Source: Chloroflexaceae bacterium | GTDB lineage: Bacteria > Chloroflexota > Chloroflexia > Chloroflexales > Chloroflexaceae | Reading direction: 5' to 3' | NCBI GenBank assembly: GCA_012034075.1 | Contig: JAAURD010000015.1 | Location: 1-43,343, forward strand | Length of the DNA: 43,343 nucleotides | Shown: piece by piece, positions 1 through 7,665 of the stretch | Position numbering within the stretch: position 1 is the first letter of the stretch | How the letters are laid out: each line of letters starts with the position of its first letter | The notes under the pieces: generated by a model | Seen by the model: only the letters and a program-made list of their open reading frames with translations | What the model was told of the DNA's origin: nothing | Database searches by the model: none | Translations under genes and position numbers: made by a program

Positions 1-973
1 CGGGCGATTCGCTGCGCCGAGGTCGTAGACAGGGTGCGCAATGCCGCATAGTGCATCGGGCGTACCACCGGCAGCCAGCGCATAGGGGTCTGTTCACCCT
101 GGGCATAGGCATAGAACGTCGACACCTCGCAGCTATCCGGGATGCCGACTGCTACACCATGCGGCAATGCACCAGCGGCGGGCAGTGGCAACAGCGGCAA
201 TCCTGCCGCGTCGCGCAACCCGACCCAGACCTGGTGCAGCCGTTCCTGCTGCCGTGCAGCGAGTCCATCCGCCCCCAGCAACCGCTCACACTGTGCCAGT
301 GCGCGGGCCGGGTCTGGATAGTCATCAGGCGTAACCAGGGCAGTGATACGTTGTGCCAGCGACGAGTCGGTGCAGACCAGCAACGCTCCGGCCTCCCGTT
401 CGTCTGGTGACAGGTGCAGACCATAGAGCGTCACCTGGGGATCCGACAGGTATGCCTGCGACAGTGCCACACTATCCGTAGCATCTATCCAAAGTGGCAC
501 CTCCGACAGTACCGCAGGCATGACCAGTCCACACACAGGCTGCGCCCAGACCACATGCAATGATGACCCCACTGGCGCATCCACCGCAAGCTGGAGCGAT
601 GCGGTCAGTGGCAGGAATGGGGCGTTGCGCCGCTGCGCTTGATCGCCTCGACCAGGGAGCGGCTGGCATTGGCTGGAACGCCAACCACAGCGCCCACGCC
701 GATCCTTGCCGCCTCCAGCAGCACCTCGCGGGCGCGTGCCACGCTACGAAACAGTATCACAGTGGCGGATTCCAGGGCAGCACTCCACGCCGCGTGGGCC
801 TGGGATGTTGTTGCTGCTGTCAGCGGCGCATCCGCAGGGAGGGTCAGCAGGTCTGCGAGCGGCGGATGGGCACCATAGTCGGGACCGCGCACCGGCAATC
901 CGCCAAGTGCGCCTACTGCACAGAACCCGCCCAACCACCGGTTTGCCCAATCAAGGGTTTGGAAATCGATCAT
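1..973 (-). CDS. DegT/DnrJ/EryC1-like aminotransferase-fold protein, frameshifted, 3' end outside window
   Basis: The start is ATG at 973 with AAGGA about 7 bases upstream. The first ~117 residues read like the N-terminal half of a DegT-family fold-type-I aminotransferase: a glycine-rich start, a V-I-L-F-R-S segment, then V-G-V-P-A-N and S-G-A-T-P. The frame then closes, but the next frame carries on the same protein without a stop to base 1 (P-F-L-P-L-T, L-W-I-D-A-T-D-S, L-Y-G-L-H-L-S-P, Q-R-I-T-A-L). The frames join near the GGGG run at 619-622, so one base is probably missing. Where family members carry the PLP lysine, after the D-A-A-Q-like segment, I read H-L-S-P-D-E-R with no lysine, so it may not be an active aminotransferase. 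It is last in the operon with the WD40, COG0523 and GNAT genes. Family placement is moderate; function unknown. Confidence 0.6.
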
Positions 974-989
974 TGGCTTATCCTTTCGC

Positions 990-2090
990 TCATGGCAACG
1001 GTGGCTTGCCACGTGGCACCCGTACCGCCTCTGGTGTGACCGTATATACCACAACGGTACCATCGTCGTAGCCTACCGCAAGCCGGGTATCATTGGGAGA
1101 CCATGCCAGCCGGGTGACTGCACTTGTGCCGTCGGCCCATGCGCATCGGCGGTTGGTGCGGTGCGGCTCCCACAGCGCCACGCCGCCATCCTGACCGCCC
1201 GAGGCGAGCAGGTTGCCACGGTGCTGGTAGGCCAGGGCCGTCACCGGGGCGTTGTGGGCTACCAGTTGCACGGGACGGGAGCCTTCCGGCCCGTTGGCGT
1301 TGGCCTGACAATCCCAGACACAGGGGGAACTGCCGCCGCCAGTCGCCAGATAGCGGCTCCTGTAGTGCCAGGCCAGTTCGAGCACCTTGGTTTCGTAATT
1401 CCACATTTGTAAGTCTTCACCACTGACAACATACCAGAAATGCACCGTCGAGTCTTGATCGCCGGTGGCAATGATGCTGCCATCGGGACTCCAGGCCAGC
1501 ACCAGCGTAGAACCTCGCCACTGATAGCGGCGCAGTGGTTCTGCCTGCCCCGGCTGCCAAAGCGTCACGCCGCCATAGGCAGCGGCGGCCAGGCGGGTGC
1601 CGTGCGGCTCCCAGGCAATATCCGTCACCGTGCTGGCATGCGCATTCCAGGTGTGGCGCAGCGTACCATCTGCCGCCCACAGCCGTACCGTTCGCCCGGC
1701 TGCAGCGGCCAGTACAGCACCTGCCGAATGCCAGGCCACCCGCTCCACCCAGGCAGTGCCAGCATCGAGCACTTGCTGCTGCTGGCCACTGATGGTATCC
1801 CACACGCGCACGCGTCCATCTTGCCCGCTGCTGGCAAGCCGGATACCATCCGGATGCCAATCGAGCGCGGTGGTGCCCAGGCCGGGATGTCCTGGGAGCT
1901 TGTGCTGCATGGTGCCGCTGGCATTGGCGATAAGACTGATAGGACCACTGATGGCAGCAGCGGCCAGGACATGCCCGGTAGGCGACCAGCAAAGGGCAAT
2001 GATATGGTCATCGAGGGTGGTTTGCCAGATACGCTGGAGATCTGTTGTGGCTGGCACCTGGCGCCCCCCTCTATGCTTCATACCAAACAT
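990..2090 (-). CDS. WD40 repeat protein in the putative Zur-controlled operon
   Basis: About 366 residues, almost entirely WD40 repeats: recurring W-S-P-D-G or W-H-P-D-G followed by L-A-S/A-A, then V-R-V-W-D, V-R-L-W, V-T-L-W and V-A-L-W strand ends, roughly seven or eight blades. It should fold as a beta-propeller scaffold; no enzymatic domain is visible. I chose ATG at 2090 because GGAGG lies 10 bases upstream; an internal ATG at 2081 forms an ATGA overlap with the preceding GTPase stop but lacks a ribosome site. It overlaps the COG0523 gene and is followed by the DegT-like gene after 16 bases, so the genes are co-transcribed. The repeats are degenerate compared with the WD40 protein at 13150-14460. 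Partner unknown. Confidence 0.85.
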   Translation of the reverse strand: MFGMKHRGGRQVPATTDLQRIWQTTLDDHIIALCWSPTGHVLAAAAISGPISLIANASGTMQHKLPGHPGLGTTALDWHPDGIRLASSGQDGRVRVWDTISGQQQQVLDAGTAWVERVAWHSAGAVLAAAAGRTVRLWAADGTLRHTWNAHASTVTDIAWEPHGTRLAAAAYGGVTLWQPGQAEPLRRYQWRGSTLVLAWSPDGSIIATGDQDSTVHFWYVVSGEDLQMWNYETKVLELAWHYRSRYLATGGGSSPCVWDCQANANGPEGSRPVQLVAHNAPVTALAYQHRGNLLASGGQDGGVALWEPHRTNRRCAWADGTSAVTRLAWSPNDTRLAVGYDDGTVVVYTVTPEAVRVPRGKPPLP

Positions 2091-3430
2091 GCGTAAAAAT
2101 CCTCCGTTAGTGCTGTACGATCCAAATTTCGCCCGATAAAGATGAGCGCATTGCGACGCGGCTCGTTGCCCCACGGTCGGTCAGGGCGACCATCAAACAG
2201 CATATGCACGCCCTGGAAGACAAACCGTTCGGTGCTGTGTTTGATGCTCAGGATGCCTTTCATGCGGAAGATGTCTGGCCCCTGCTCGCGCAACAAGCGA
2301 CTGAGCCAGTTGTTCACCCGTTCCAAGTCCAGATCTCCCTCGTAAGAGATACCCACCGAGGTGACCGCATCATCGTGTTCGTGATCGGGCTTGTAGGTGC
2401 GCGTCAAGACTGGTGTAACGGGGGTATCATGCCACCAGAGCGCAGCGGCGAACTCGTCTGGATGGTGTTCAGTGAAGAGGGCATAACTGCCTGGCACCGC
2501 AATGTCGATGCGAAAGAGCAGAGCAGGTTCCCACAGGTTCAGTCGCACCAGCGTCTCGCCAGGGTGCAGGGTGCCGCCATTCTCAAGCGGCTGTTCGTCA
2601 TCAGAAAAGACCAGCACGGCCTGCTCCTGCACCGTGGCGAGGGCCTCGGCAGTGGCAGCGTCAGCAGGCAGCAGCGCCACCTGCATCGCCGGGTCGGGGC
2701 CGAGCATCAGGCGCAGGTCGTAGCGGCCCGCCTGTAAGGAGTAGATGCCGCCCCACTCGAAGGGGTATTCCGGTTCGAGAAATTGTGGATCAAGCTCCAG
2801 GGCACGGTTCAGGTCAAAACCGCCCACATCCAGCACTCGTTCGAGCGGCACCTGGGCCTGCTGCGTGCGCTCGATGCGGGCCTGGGTGTTGATCTGTCGA
2901 ATGCGTGCTTCCAGTGCGTCTAGGTCGTCGGCATGCACCAGGTCAGTCTTGTTCAGCAGAATGACATCGGCAAAGGCAATCTGCTCCTGGGCTTCGGGGG
3001 CATCATCGATGTGCTGCGCGATATGATGAGCATCTACCAGGGTAACAATAGCATCTACACGGAGATGTTGTTGCATCTTGGCATCCATAAAAAAGGTCTG
3101 TATTACTGGACCGGGATCGGCTAGCCCCGTCGTCTCAATCAGAATGTAATCGAAGCGGTCTTTGCGCTTCATCAAATTGCCCAGAATGCGGATCAGATCG
3201 CCCCGCACGGTGCAGCAGATGCAGCCGTTGTTCATCTCAAAAATCTCTTCGTCCGCGCCGATGACCAGATCGTGGTCAATACCAATCTCACCAAACTCGT
3301 TTTCAATCACTGCAATGCGTTTGCCATGCTGCTCTGTCAAGATGCGGTTGAGCAGGGTCGTTTTGCCCGCGCCCAGAAAGCCCGTCAACACCGTGACGGG
3401 CGTGCGTGGATCAGCCATGATGGTAGTCAT
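2078..3430 (-). CDS. COG0523 (CobW/ZNG) family GTPase, long form
   Basis: A 450-residue member of the G3E-family COG0523 metallochaperone/insertase GTPases. Walker A is G-F-L-G-A-G-K-T-T near residue 17, the metal-binding C-I-C-C follows N-N-G near residue 70, and the G4 motif is N-K-T-D near residue 160. The C-terminal CobW domain ends in the usual [11 protein letters not shown] and W-G-N-E-P-R-R-N segment. A roughly 130-residue insertion lies between the GTPase and C-terminal domains. ATG at 3430 has AAGGAGA close upstream. The start overlaps the end of the GNAT gene by 20 bases and the stop overlaps the WD40 gene. Zinc-starvation COG0523 proteins deliver zinc to client proteins (family knowledge); the Zur-type operator upstream supports that role, though the client is unknown. 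Confidence 0.93.
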   Translation of the reverse strand: MTTIMADPRTPVTVLTGFLGAGKTTLLNRILTEQHGKRIAVIENEFGEIGIDHDLVIGADEEIFEMNNGCICCTVRGDLIRILGNLMKRKDRFDYILIETTGLADPGPVIQTFFMDAKMQQHLRVDAIVTLVDAHHIAQHIDDAPEAQEQIAFADVILLNKTDLVHADDLDALEARIRQINTQARIERTQQAQVPLERVLDVGGFDLNRALELDPQFLEPEYPFEWGGIYSLQAGRYDLRLMLGPDPAMQVALLPADAATAEALATVQEQAVLVFSDDEQPLENGGTLHPGETLVRLNLWEPALLFRIDIAVPGSYALFTEHHPDEFAAALWWHDTPVTPVLTRTYKPDHEHDDAVTSVGISYEGDLDLERVNNWLSRLLREQGPDIFRMKGILSIKHSTERFVFQGVHMLFDGRPDRPWGNEPRRNALIFIGRNLDRTALTEDFYACLV

Positions 3431-4091
3431 AGGATTCTCCTTCTGATGAATGGGTTGCCAGTGCCGCCACATCGGCGGTAATGATGTCCGATTCGTTGTG
3501 TGCCAGTTCCATCGCTAGATGATGTTGTCCGGTTTCCAGGGCATCGCTGCTGTTGGCATCGTTCAACCCACAGGAAGGGTCAGCTGGGGGCTGGATACCT
3601 GGCGCAGGGTGCAGGTCGCGGCGCAAAATGTGCTGTACGGGCACAAAGCCGCAGCGCCGATAGCAGGCGTGGGCGGCCTGGTTGCTGGCAGTGACATAGA
3701 GTTGTACGCGCTCGAAGCCGTGTTCGGTGGCCCATGCCAACCCCTCGGCAATCAGCCGATCTGCCAGTCCGCTGCCACGATAGGGCGGGGCAACATAGAG
3801 CGCGACCAGTTCGGCCCAATGGCGATGACGGAAGAGCGGTGAGTCGGTGTGGGCTTCCAGAACAATCAGCCCCACTGCGTCGGTATTGGCCCAGGCAAGC
3901 CGCCAGCACGCGCCGGGCGCGTTCCAGGTACGAGCAAAGTGCCGATGGAGCACTGCACGCCAACCCGGAGCAAGCGCAAAGCGTTCATCGAGAGCAGCAT
4001 TCTGAGTATGAAGTTCAGCAAATAGGTGAGCCACCACGTCTTCGTCGTCGGGAGTTGCAGGTTGCACCACCGGTACAGGCAAATACGTCAT
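3411..4091 (-). CDS. GNAT family N-acetyltransferase
   Basis: About 226 residues. The central region has the GNAT core: a strand ending G-L-I-V-L-E, then A-E-L-V-A-L-Y-V and the acetyl-CoA-binding [11 protein letters not shown] (Q/R-x-x-G-x-G/A), then [12 protein letters not shown] and R-C-G-F, typical of the last motif. A roughly 60-residue tail after the acetyltransferase core has no recognised domain. ATG at 4091 is preceded by GGGAAGA. It is first in the leftward operon GNAT - COG0523 - WD40 - DegT-like and starts just 9 bases from a 23-bp inverted repeat containing a Zur-type operator. The acyl acceptor cannot be told; the operon position links it to zinc shortage. Confidence 0.85.
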   Translation of the reverse strand: MTYLPVPVVQPATPDDEDVVAHLFAELHTQNAALDERFALAPGWRAVLHRHFARTWNAPGACWRLAWANTDAVGLIVLEAHTDSPLFRHRHWAELVALYVAPPYRGSGLADRLIAEGLAWATEHGFERVQLYVTASNQAAHACYRRCGFVPVQHILRRDLHPAPGIQPPADPSCGLNDANSSDALETGQHHLAMELAHNESDIITADVAALATHSSEGESYDYHHG

Positions 4092-4099
4092 TCGTTCTT

Positions 4100-4154
4100 C
4101 CCTATTATTGATACAATATCTCAATAATAGAGAGATATTGTATCAATAATAGGG
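4100..4154. promoter_or_regulatory. 23-bp perfect inverted repeat containing Zur-type operator 1
   Basis: The arms 4100-4122 and 4132-4154 are perfect reverse complements with a 9-base spacer. Inside the left arm, 4106-4126 matches the 21-bp operator found three more times around zur (TATTGA, nine variable bases, TCAATA). The GNAT start codon lies 9 bases from the repeat, so a bound repressor would block the leftward operon. The doubled, mirror arrangement suggests two overlapping sites and cooperative binding (inference). Confidence 0.75.
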
Positions 4155-4453
4155 CAATCTGTCAATATCGGGTGAGAACTGTCGAAGCAAAGCAGGAGCA
4201 TTGTGGCGGTTGGGCAGCCCCTGGCATGGTGAGTTTCATTTGCGATCAGGTATCATCATCGCATGCCAACACCACATGCGACAATGTGTCAGCTATGCCA
4301 GATAACGGATTTCCGCATCTGCAAGAGCACCATGGCCCTGCCAGGGACACAGCGGGCAATTTGCATGTGTTCGTAGATTGACCTACCATACTTGTATCGC
4401 ACTGCAGGCGGTGTGCCCGTGGTGCAACAACACGAACGAAAGGACTCTTGACA
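4155..4453. other. Intergenic stretch upstream of the His-rich gene
   Basis: About 300 bases without a convincing gene. A short open frame at 4172-4381 has no ribosome site or recognisable protein character. TTGCAT (4361-4366) and TACCAT (4384-4389), 17 bases apart, form only a weak promoter candidate. No further copy of the 21-bp operator was found here, so control of the His-rich gene would have to come from the inverted repeat at 4100-4154 or be independent of Zur. Confidence 0.4.
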
Positions 4454-4780
4454 ATGACATGTATCAAACACGAACCTCACCCGCATGTACATAGCGAACA
4501 CTGTGGTCATACCCGTATTCAGCACGGCGATCACGTCGATTATCTGCATGATGGGCATCTGCATTGCCCACACGATGATCATTACGATGAACATGTGATT
4601 GCGGTCAGTGCCGAGAACCCAGATGGCTGTCACCCGGTTACCTGCCTGTGTGGCCACGATGGTTGCGGTCACGAGCGCGTGCCCCACGGTGATCACTATG
4701 ATTACCTGGTCAACGGGCGCTTGCACCATCGCCATGGTGACCATTGCGACGATCATGGCCCGATAATCGTCGTCAGTTAG
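4454..4780 (+). CDS. Small His/Cys-rich metal-binding protein
   Basis: 108 residues with no membrane segment. It is built from two related halves, each with C-G-H, then H-G-D-H-x-D-Y-L, an H-L-H or L-H-H segment, and D-E-H or C-D-D-H. Over a fifth of the residues are histidine. Similar small proteins are widespread in bacteria near zinc genes (family recollection); a zinc buffer or donor is the natural guess. ATG at 4454 is used because AAAGGA lies 9 bases upstream; an in-frame TTG two codons earlier is less likely. It converges on zur, the two stop codons overlapping by four bases. Confidence 0.8.
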   Translation: MTCIKHEPHPHVHSEHCGHTRIQHGDHVDYLHDGHLHCPHDDHYDEHVIAVSAENPDGCHPVTCLCGHDGCGHERVPHGDHYDYLVNGRLHHRHGDHCDDHGPIIVVS

Positions 4781-5238
4781 TTTGAATGGGTACGGCAGTT
4801 CCCACATACCCCATAGAGTTCGAGCACATGTCCCTGTAACTCGAAATCCAGCGCCGCCAACGCAGGTCGAATGCCTTCTTCAATGTGGCATTCGCTCATG
4901 ATGGTGGCGCTGCCGCATCGCAAACAGACAGCAATATGATGGTGACCCGGCCAGAACCGGGCGTAGGTATGCTGGGTGCCATCGCTATACAGACGGGTGA
5001 GCCAGCCTGCCGCCTGCAGCCAGTCGAGCAGCCGATAAATCGTCGCCCGGCTGCTCGTGCCGTGCTGCGTTTCGAGCGCCGCTACGACCTGTTCTGCCGT
5101 AAATGGCGCAGCCGCCGCAGCAATCCAATCCAGAATGGCATGCCGGGGAAAGGTACAGCGCAACCCTGCATCCCGCAGCGCGGCTTCCGTTCTGCGCCGC
5201 CAGTGTGCTGGTGTTTGGTCTGATTCAGGGTGTGCCAT
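4777..5238 (-). CDS. zur: Fur-family transcriptional repressor, probable zinc regulator Zur
   Basis: 153 residues, the normal Fur-family size. The N-terminal half is a winged helix with the recognition segment S-R-A-T-I-Y-R-L-L near residues 62-70. The C-terminal half has H-H-H-I-A-V-C-L-R-C (first CxxC, near residue 105), then S-E-C-H and a second C-x-x-C near residue 146, the structural zinc site. Zur is preferred over Fur or PerR because the neighbouring units are COG0523, His-rich and zinc-ribbon genes. ATG at 5238 has AGGGATAA upstream. One operator copy (5281-5301) lies about 45 bases upstream, so it probably represses itself. The exact metal is inferred from context. Confidence 0.9.
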   Translation of the reverse strand: MAHPESDQTPAHWRRRTEAALRDAGLRCTFPRHAILDWIAAAAAPFTAEQVVAALETQHGTSSRATIYRLLDWLQAAGWLTRLYSDGTQHTYARFWPGHHHIAVCLRCGSATIMSECHIEEGIRPALAALDFELQGHVLELYGVCGNCRTHSN

Positions 5239-5280
5239 GGTTATCCCTAGCGATAAGAGCGAACCGACTTTCTGGTGATT

Positions 5281-5301
5281 GATTGATACTAAATCTCAAT
5301 A
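5281..5301 (-). promoter_or_regulatory. Zur-type operator 2, upstream of zur
   Basis: This 21-bp site has TTGATAC on the left and ATCTCAATA on the right, matching operator 1 at nearly all conserved positions and with identical half-site spacing. It lies between zur and the end of the short COG0523-like gene, 43 bases upstream of the zur start, where it would mediate autoregulation. Confidence 0.7.
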
Positions 5302-5317
5302 CTTTTGCGACAGTGTA

Positions 5318-5797
5318 TCAAGAAACCGGCTTCCCGTCAACTTGCGGGGCGATCTGCCGCGCCAGCGGCGCAGCATCAAACGGCTCGGATAACACCACAT
5401 CGGCCAAGAAGAGGTATTGCTCTGCCAGGTACGGGAAGCAGGCATGGGTGTGTTGATCGAGCAGGGCAATCGTCGTGATGGTGCGGGTCGGGCTACGCAG
5501 GTTGTCAAGCACGCGGGCCAGGAGTTCGGGCTGCGCCTGCGCGGACGCAACCAGGAGTGCTGTGTCGGTGGTTATCTGGGTGACAGCCGAGAAGAGCCGC
5601 CCGGCCAGTGTGCAGCAGACACACCCGGCCGGCAAGCGCACTGTTGGGAGTACCAGCCGCAGGGGGCGGTCGCTGTTATCGAGCAGCGTGACGGTGCGTC
5701 CGGCGGCATGCAGAGTGCGAGACAGCGTCGCCGCCACTGTTGCTTTTGGCGCAACTGGTAGGCCCACCACTACTACCAATTGGTGTAACTGTGCCAT
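5318..5797 (-). CDS. Short, degenerate COG0523-like protein
   Basis: 159 residues. It aligns with the N-terminal part of COG0523 GTPases: V-V-V-V-G-L-P-V-A-P-K-A-T stands where family members have G-F-L-G-A-G-K-T-T, and the metal motif survives as A-G-C-V-C-C-T-L-A-G-R-L. The Walker A is damaged (the second glycine replaced, the K kept), no N-K-x-D is present, and the C-terminal domain is missing. It is therefore unlikely to be a GTPase; a zinc-binding remnant or non-catalytic partner are alternatives. ATG at 5797 is the first ATG of the frame but has no good ribosome site; a TTG lies four codons upstream. Operator 4 lies about 75 bases upstream. Confidence 0.65.
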   Translation of the reverse strand: MAQLHQLVVVVGLPVAPKATVAATLSRTLHAAGRTVTLLDNSDRPLRLVLPTVRLPAGCVCCTLAGRLFSAVTQITTDTALLVASAQAQPELLARVLDNLRSPTRTITTIALLDQHTHACFPYLAEQYLFLADVVLSEPFDAAPLARQIAPQVDGKPVS

Positions 5798-5870
5798 AGT
5801 TTGCTGCAAGAGCAGACTCTGCCGGTAGCGTTCGAGCAGTCAACCCTGTACCGTGAAGCCATGCCTCGTA

Positions 5871-5891
5871 TCATTGATATACCGTATCATA
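5871..5891 (-). promoter_or_regulatory. Zur-type operator 4, upstream of the short COG0523-like gene
   Basis: On the minus strand the core reads TGATAC, two bases, TAT, one base, TCAAT, keeping the same spacing as the other three sites; 14 of 18 core positions match operator 1. It is the weakest of the four copies. It lies in the divergent intergenic region and could act leftward on the 5318-5797 gene. Confidence 0.5.
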
Positions 5892-5932
5892 AAGCGTCAC
5901 ATGCGTTTTGTCAACTCCTGCTCATAATACGC

Positions 5933-5961
5933 TTGACAATATACACAGAACCTGCTACACT
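5933..5961 (+). promoter_or_regulatory. Sigma-70-type promoter of the rightward zinc operon
   Basis: TTGACA at 5933-5938 and TACACT at 5956-5961 are separated by exactly 17 bases. Transcription would begin around 5968, directly in front of or inside operator 3 (5971-5991), a textbook arrangement for repression. Confidence 0.75.
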
Positions 5962-5970
5962 CAAGATCAT

Positions 5971-5991
5971 TATTGAAACAATGTCTCAATA
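5971..5991 (+). promoter_or_regulatory. Zur-type operator 3, in front of the FmdB-COG0523-YidD operon
   Basis: TATTGA and TCAATA half-sites nine bases apart, with the internal ACAAT and TC also shared with operator 1. It starts 10 bases after the -10 box and so covers the expected transcription start. The FmdB-like start codon is 15 bases downstream. Confidence 0.75.
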
Positions 5992-6005
5992 AAGAGATAT
6001 GCACT

Positions 6006-6272
6006 ATGCCATTGTATGTTTATACCTGTCCTGACTGCGAAATTGAACTGGAAGAACGGCGTGCAGCGGCGGAAGCCGATTGGCCGCCGGTTGAATGCCC
6101 CATCTGTCATGGGGTATGTGAACGGACGATCAGTGTGTTCAGTGTTCGATCCCGCAGCAATGGGGCAGACCCACGCATAACGGAGATGATCCGCACACTC
6201 GACCCGGCAGCGGTCCGCCAGTCAGCGGCCCATGGCCCTGACTGTGCCTGCTGCCGCCCGAAAAAACGCTGA
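6006..6272 (+). CDS. FmdB-family zinc-ribbon protein
   Basis: 88 residues. The start M-P-L-Y-V-Y-T-C-P-D-C is the typical FmdB/CxxC_CXXC_SSSS opening, followed by C-P-I-C about 30 residues later to complete a zinc ribbon. The tail has another C-A-C-C cluster before a basic end (P-K-K-R). FmdB proteins are small putative regulators with no settled biochemical role. ATG at 6006 follows a weak AAGAG; an upstream in-frame start at 5973 lies within the operator and is rejected. It is the first gene of the rightward zinc operon. Placing a cysteine-rich zinc protein under Zur is odd unless it is a zinc sensor or carrier (inference). Confidence 0.85.
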   Translation: MPLYVYTCPDCEIELEERRAAAEADWPPVECPICHGVCERTISVFSVRSRSNGADPRITEMIRTLDPAAVRQSAAHGPDCACCRPKKR

Positions 6273-6292
6273 AACGAGAGGAGCAACGTGCA

Positions 6293-7405
6293 ATGGATGG
6301 ATCAGAATCAGTCAATCCGCCGATCCCCCTTACGATCTTGACGGGCTTCTTGGGTGCCGGGAAAACCACGCTGCTCAACCGCATCTTGCATGGCAGCGAG
6401 GGGCAGCGCATTGCCGTGTTGGTGAACGACTTTGGCAGCATCAATATCGATAGTCAACTGGTGGTCGGCGTGGCCGAGGATGCCATCAGCCTGACCAATG
6501 GCTGCATCTGCTGCACCATCCGCGACGACCTGCTCACGACTGCGCTCGGCATTGTGCATCAGCCCGACCCACCGGAGCGCCTGGTGATCGAGGCCAGCGG
6601 TGTCTCTGACCCGTGGGCGGTAGCGGAAACCTTTCTGTTGCCAGAAATACGTTCCTATACTCGCCTCGACACGATCATTGCCCTGGTTGATGCCGAGCAG
6701 GTGTATCAGGAATTTGCACTCGTGCCCACCTATTCGGCCCTGATCGTGAACCAGGTCGCGGTCGCCGATATCATCATCCTGAACAAGATTGACCTGGTGG
6801 ATACCACCACCCGCGCTGCACTCCATGAGTGGGTGCGCCGCATGGTGCCGAGTGCTCGCATCCTGGAAGCGGTGCAGGCTGATGTGCCACTAGAACTGCT
6901 CCTGGGGAGTGATGCTGTGCTGCATCAGCGTTCCGTACATCACCACGACCACGGCGAGGCACATCATCACGGCCACGGCGAGGCACATCATCACGACCAC
7001 GATGATGCACATCATCACAGTCACGATCATGCACATCACCACGACCACGGCAAACAATTCCAGACCTGGAGCTACACAGCCGAACGCCCGTTTGCCCTCA
7101 AAGTCATCCGCGATACGCTCAAGACCCTCCCAACGGGCATCTTCCGCGCCAAAGGGGTGCTCTGGATCGCCGAAACACCAGAACGGCGGGCACTGTTGCA
7201 CCTGGTGGGCAGTCGAGTGCAGCTCACGTTTGGCGAACCGTGGGGCGATACACCGCCGCAATCGCAACTGATCGGCATCGGCCTGCCGTATGCGGTCAAC
7301 CCGGATGACCTGACGCAGCGTTTTACGGCTTGTTTGACCGATGTGGTGCAGGCACATGGCACAACAGAGCCGCTGACTTTTCTACGGGCGGGGCAAGAGG
7401 CATGA
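6293..7405 (+). CDS. COG0523 (CobW/ZNG) GTPase with histidine-rich loop
   Basis: 370 residues. Walker [10 protein letters not shown] is near residue 18, the metal motif G-C-I-C-C-T-I-R near residue 74, E-A-S-G-V-S-D-P at the switch region near residue 100, and N-K-I-D near residue 163. Residues ~215-255 form a loop of [12 protein letters not shown] repeats, then the CobW C-terminal domain follows ([19 protein letters not shown]). The His loop is a hallmark of zinc-handling members such as YjiA/YeiR types. ATG at 6293 has AGAGGAG upstream. Its stop overlaps the yidD start as ATGA. It probably hands zinc to client enzymes during shortage. Confidence 0.94.
   Translation: MDGSESVNPPIPLTILTGFLGAGKTTLLNRILHGSEGQRIAVLVNDFGSINIDSQLVVGVAEDAISLTNGCICCTIRDDLLTTALGIVHQPDPPERLVIEASGVSDPWAVAETFLLPEIRSYTRLDTIIALVDAEQVYQEFALVPTYSALIVNQVAVADIIILNKIDLVDTTTRAALHEWVRRMVPSARILEAVQADVPLELLLGSDAVLHQRSVHHHDHGEAHHHGHGEAHHHDHDDAHHHSHDHAHHHDHGKQFQTWSYTAERPFALKVIRDTLKTLPTGIFRAKGVLWIAETPERRALLHLVGSRVQLTFGEPWGDTPPQSQLIGIGLPYAVNPDDLTQRFTACLTDVVQAHGTTEPLTFLRAGQEA
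6938..7049 (+). repeat. In-frame tandem repeat encoding the histidine loop
   Basis: A run of imperfect 27-30 base units (CACCACGACCACGG-like, then GAGGCACATCATCAC) encoding about 37 residues, most of them histidine. Such repeats expand and contract by slippage; here the frame is kept. It is part of the 6293-7405 GTPase, and its protein role is metal binding. Confidence 0.75.
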
Positions 7406-7665
7406 TTACGTTGGTTCTGTCTAAAGCTCATCCGGCTGTACCAGGGCGCTGGCATCGTCTGACCCTGCCGCCGAGTTGTATCTACACACCGACCTGTTCG
7501 CAGTATGCGCTGGAAGCTATCCAGCAGCATGGCGTGCTGCGCGGTGGCTGGCTCGCAGTACGCCGCATTGCGCGGTGTCATCCGCTTGCACGTGGCGGCT
7601 ACGACCCGGTGCCACCAGCGACCCACACCCATCAGACAGACACACGAAAGGATCACACGGTATGA
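7402..7665 (+). CDS. yidD: YidD, membrane protein insertion efficiency factor, zinc-operon copy
   Basis: 87 residues. The YidD signature is clear: [11 protein letters not shown] near residue 28, G-G-W-L-A-V-R-R near 50, then [14 protein letters not shown]. YidD assists YidC-mediated membrane insertion and normally lies in the rpmH-rnpA-yidD-yidC cluster (family knowledge). Here it is wedged between two COG0523 genes with ATGA overlaps at both ends, so it is firmly part of the zinc operon. All three family cysteines are kept. ATG at 7402 follows AAGAGG. It may be a second copy that backs up or replaces the housekeeping one when zinc is scarce (inference). Confidence 0.9.
   Translation: MITLVLSKAHPAVPGRWHRLTLPPSCIYTPTCSQYALEAIQQHGVLRGGWLAVRRIARCHPLARGGYDPVPPATHTHQTDTRKDHTV

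Noticed and set aside
4172..4381. Open frame upstream of the His-rich gene
   Set aside because: No ribosome site, no recognisable protein features, and it lies in a region better read as intergenic.
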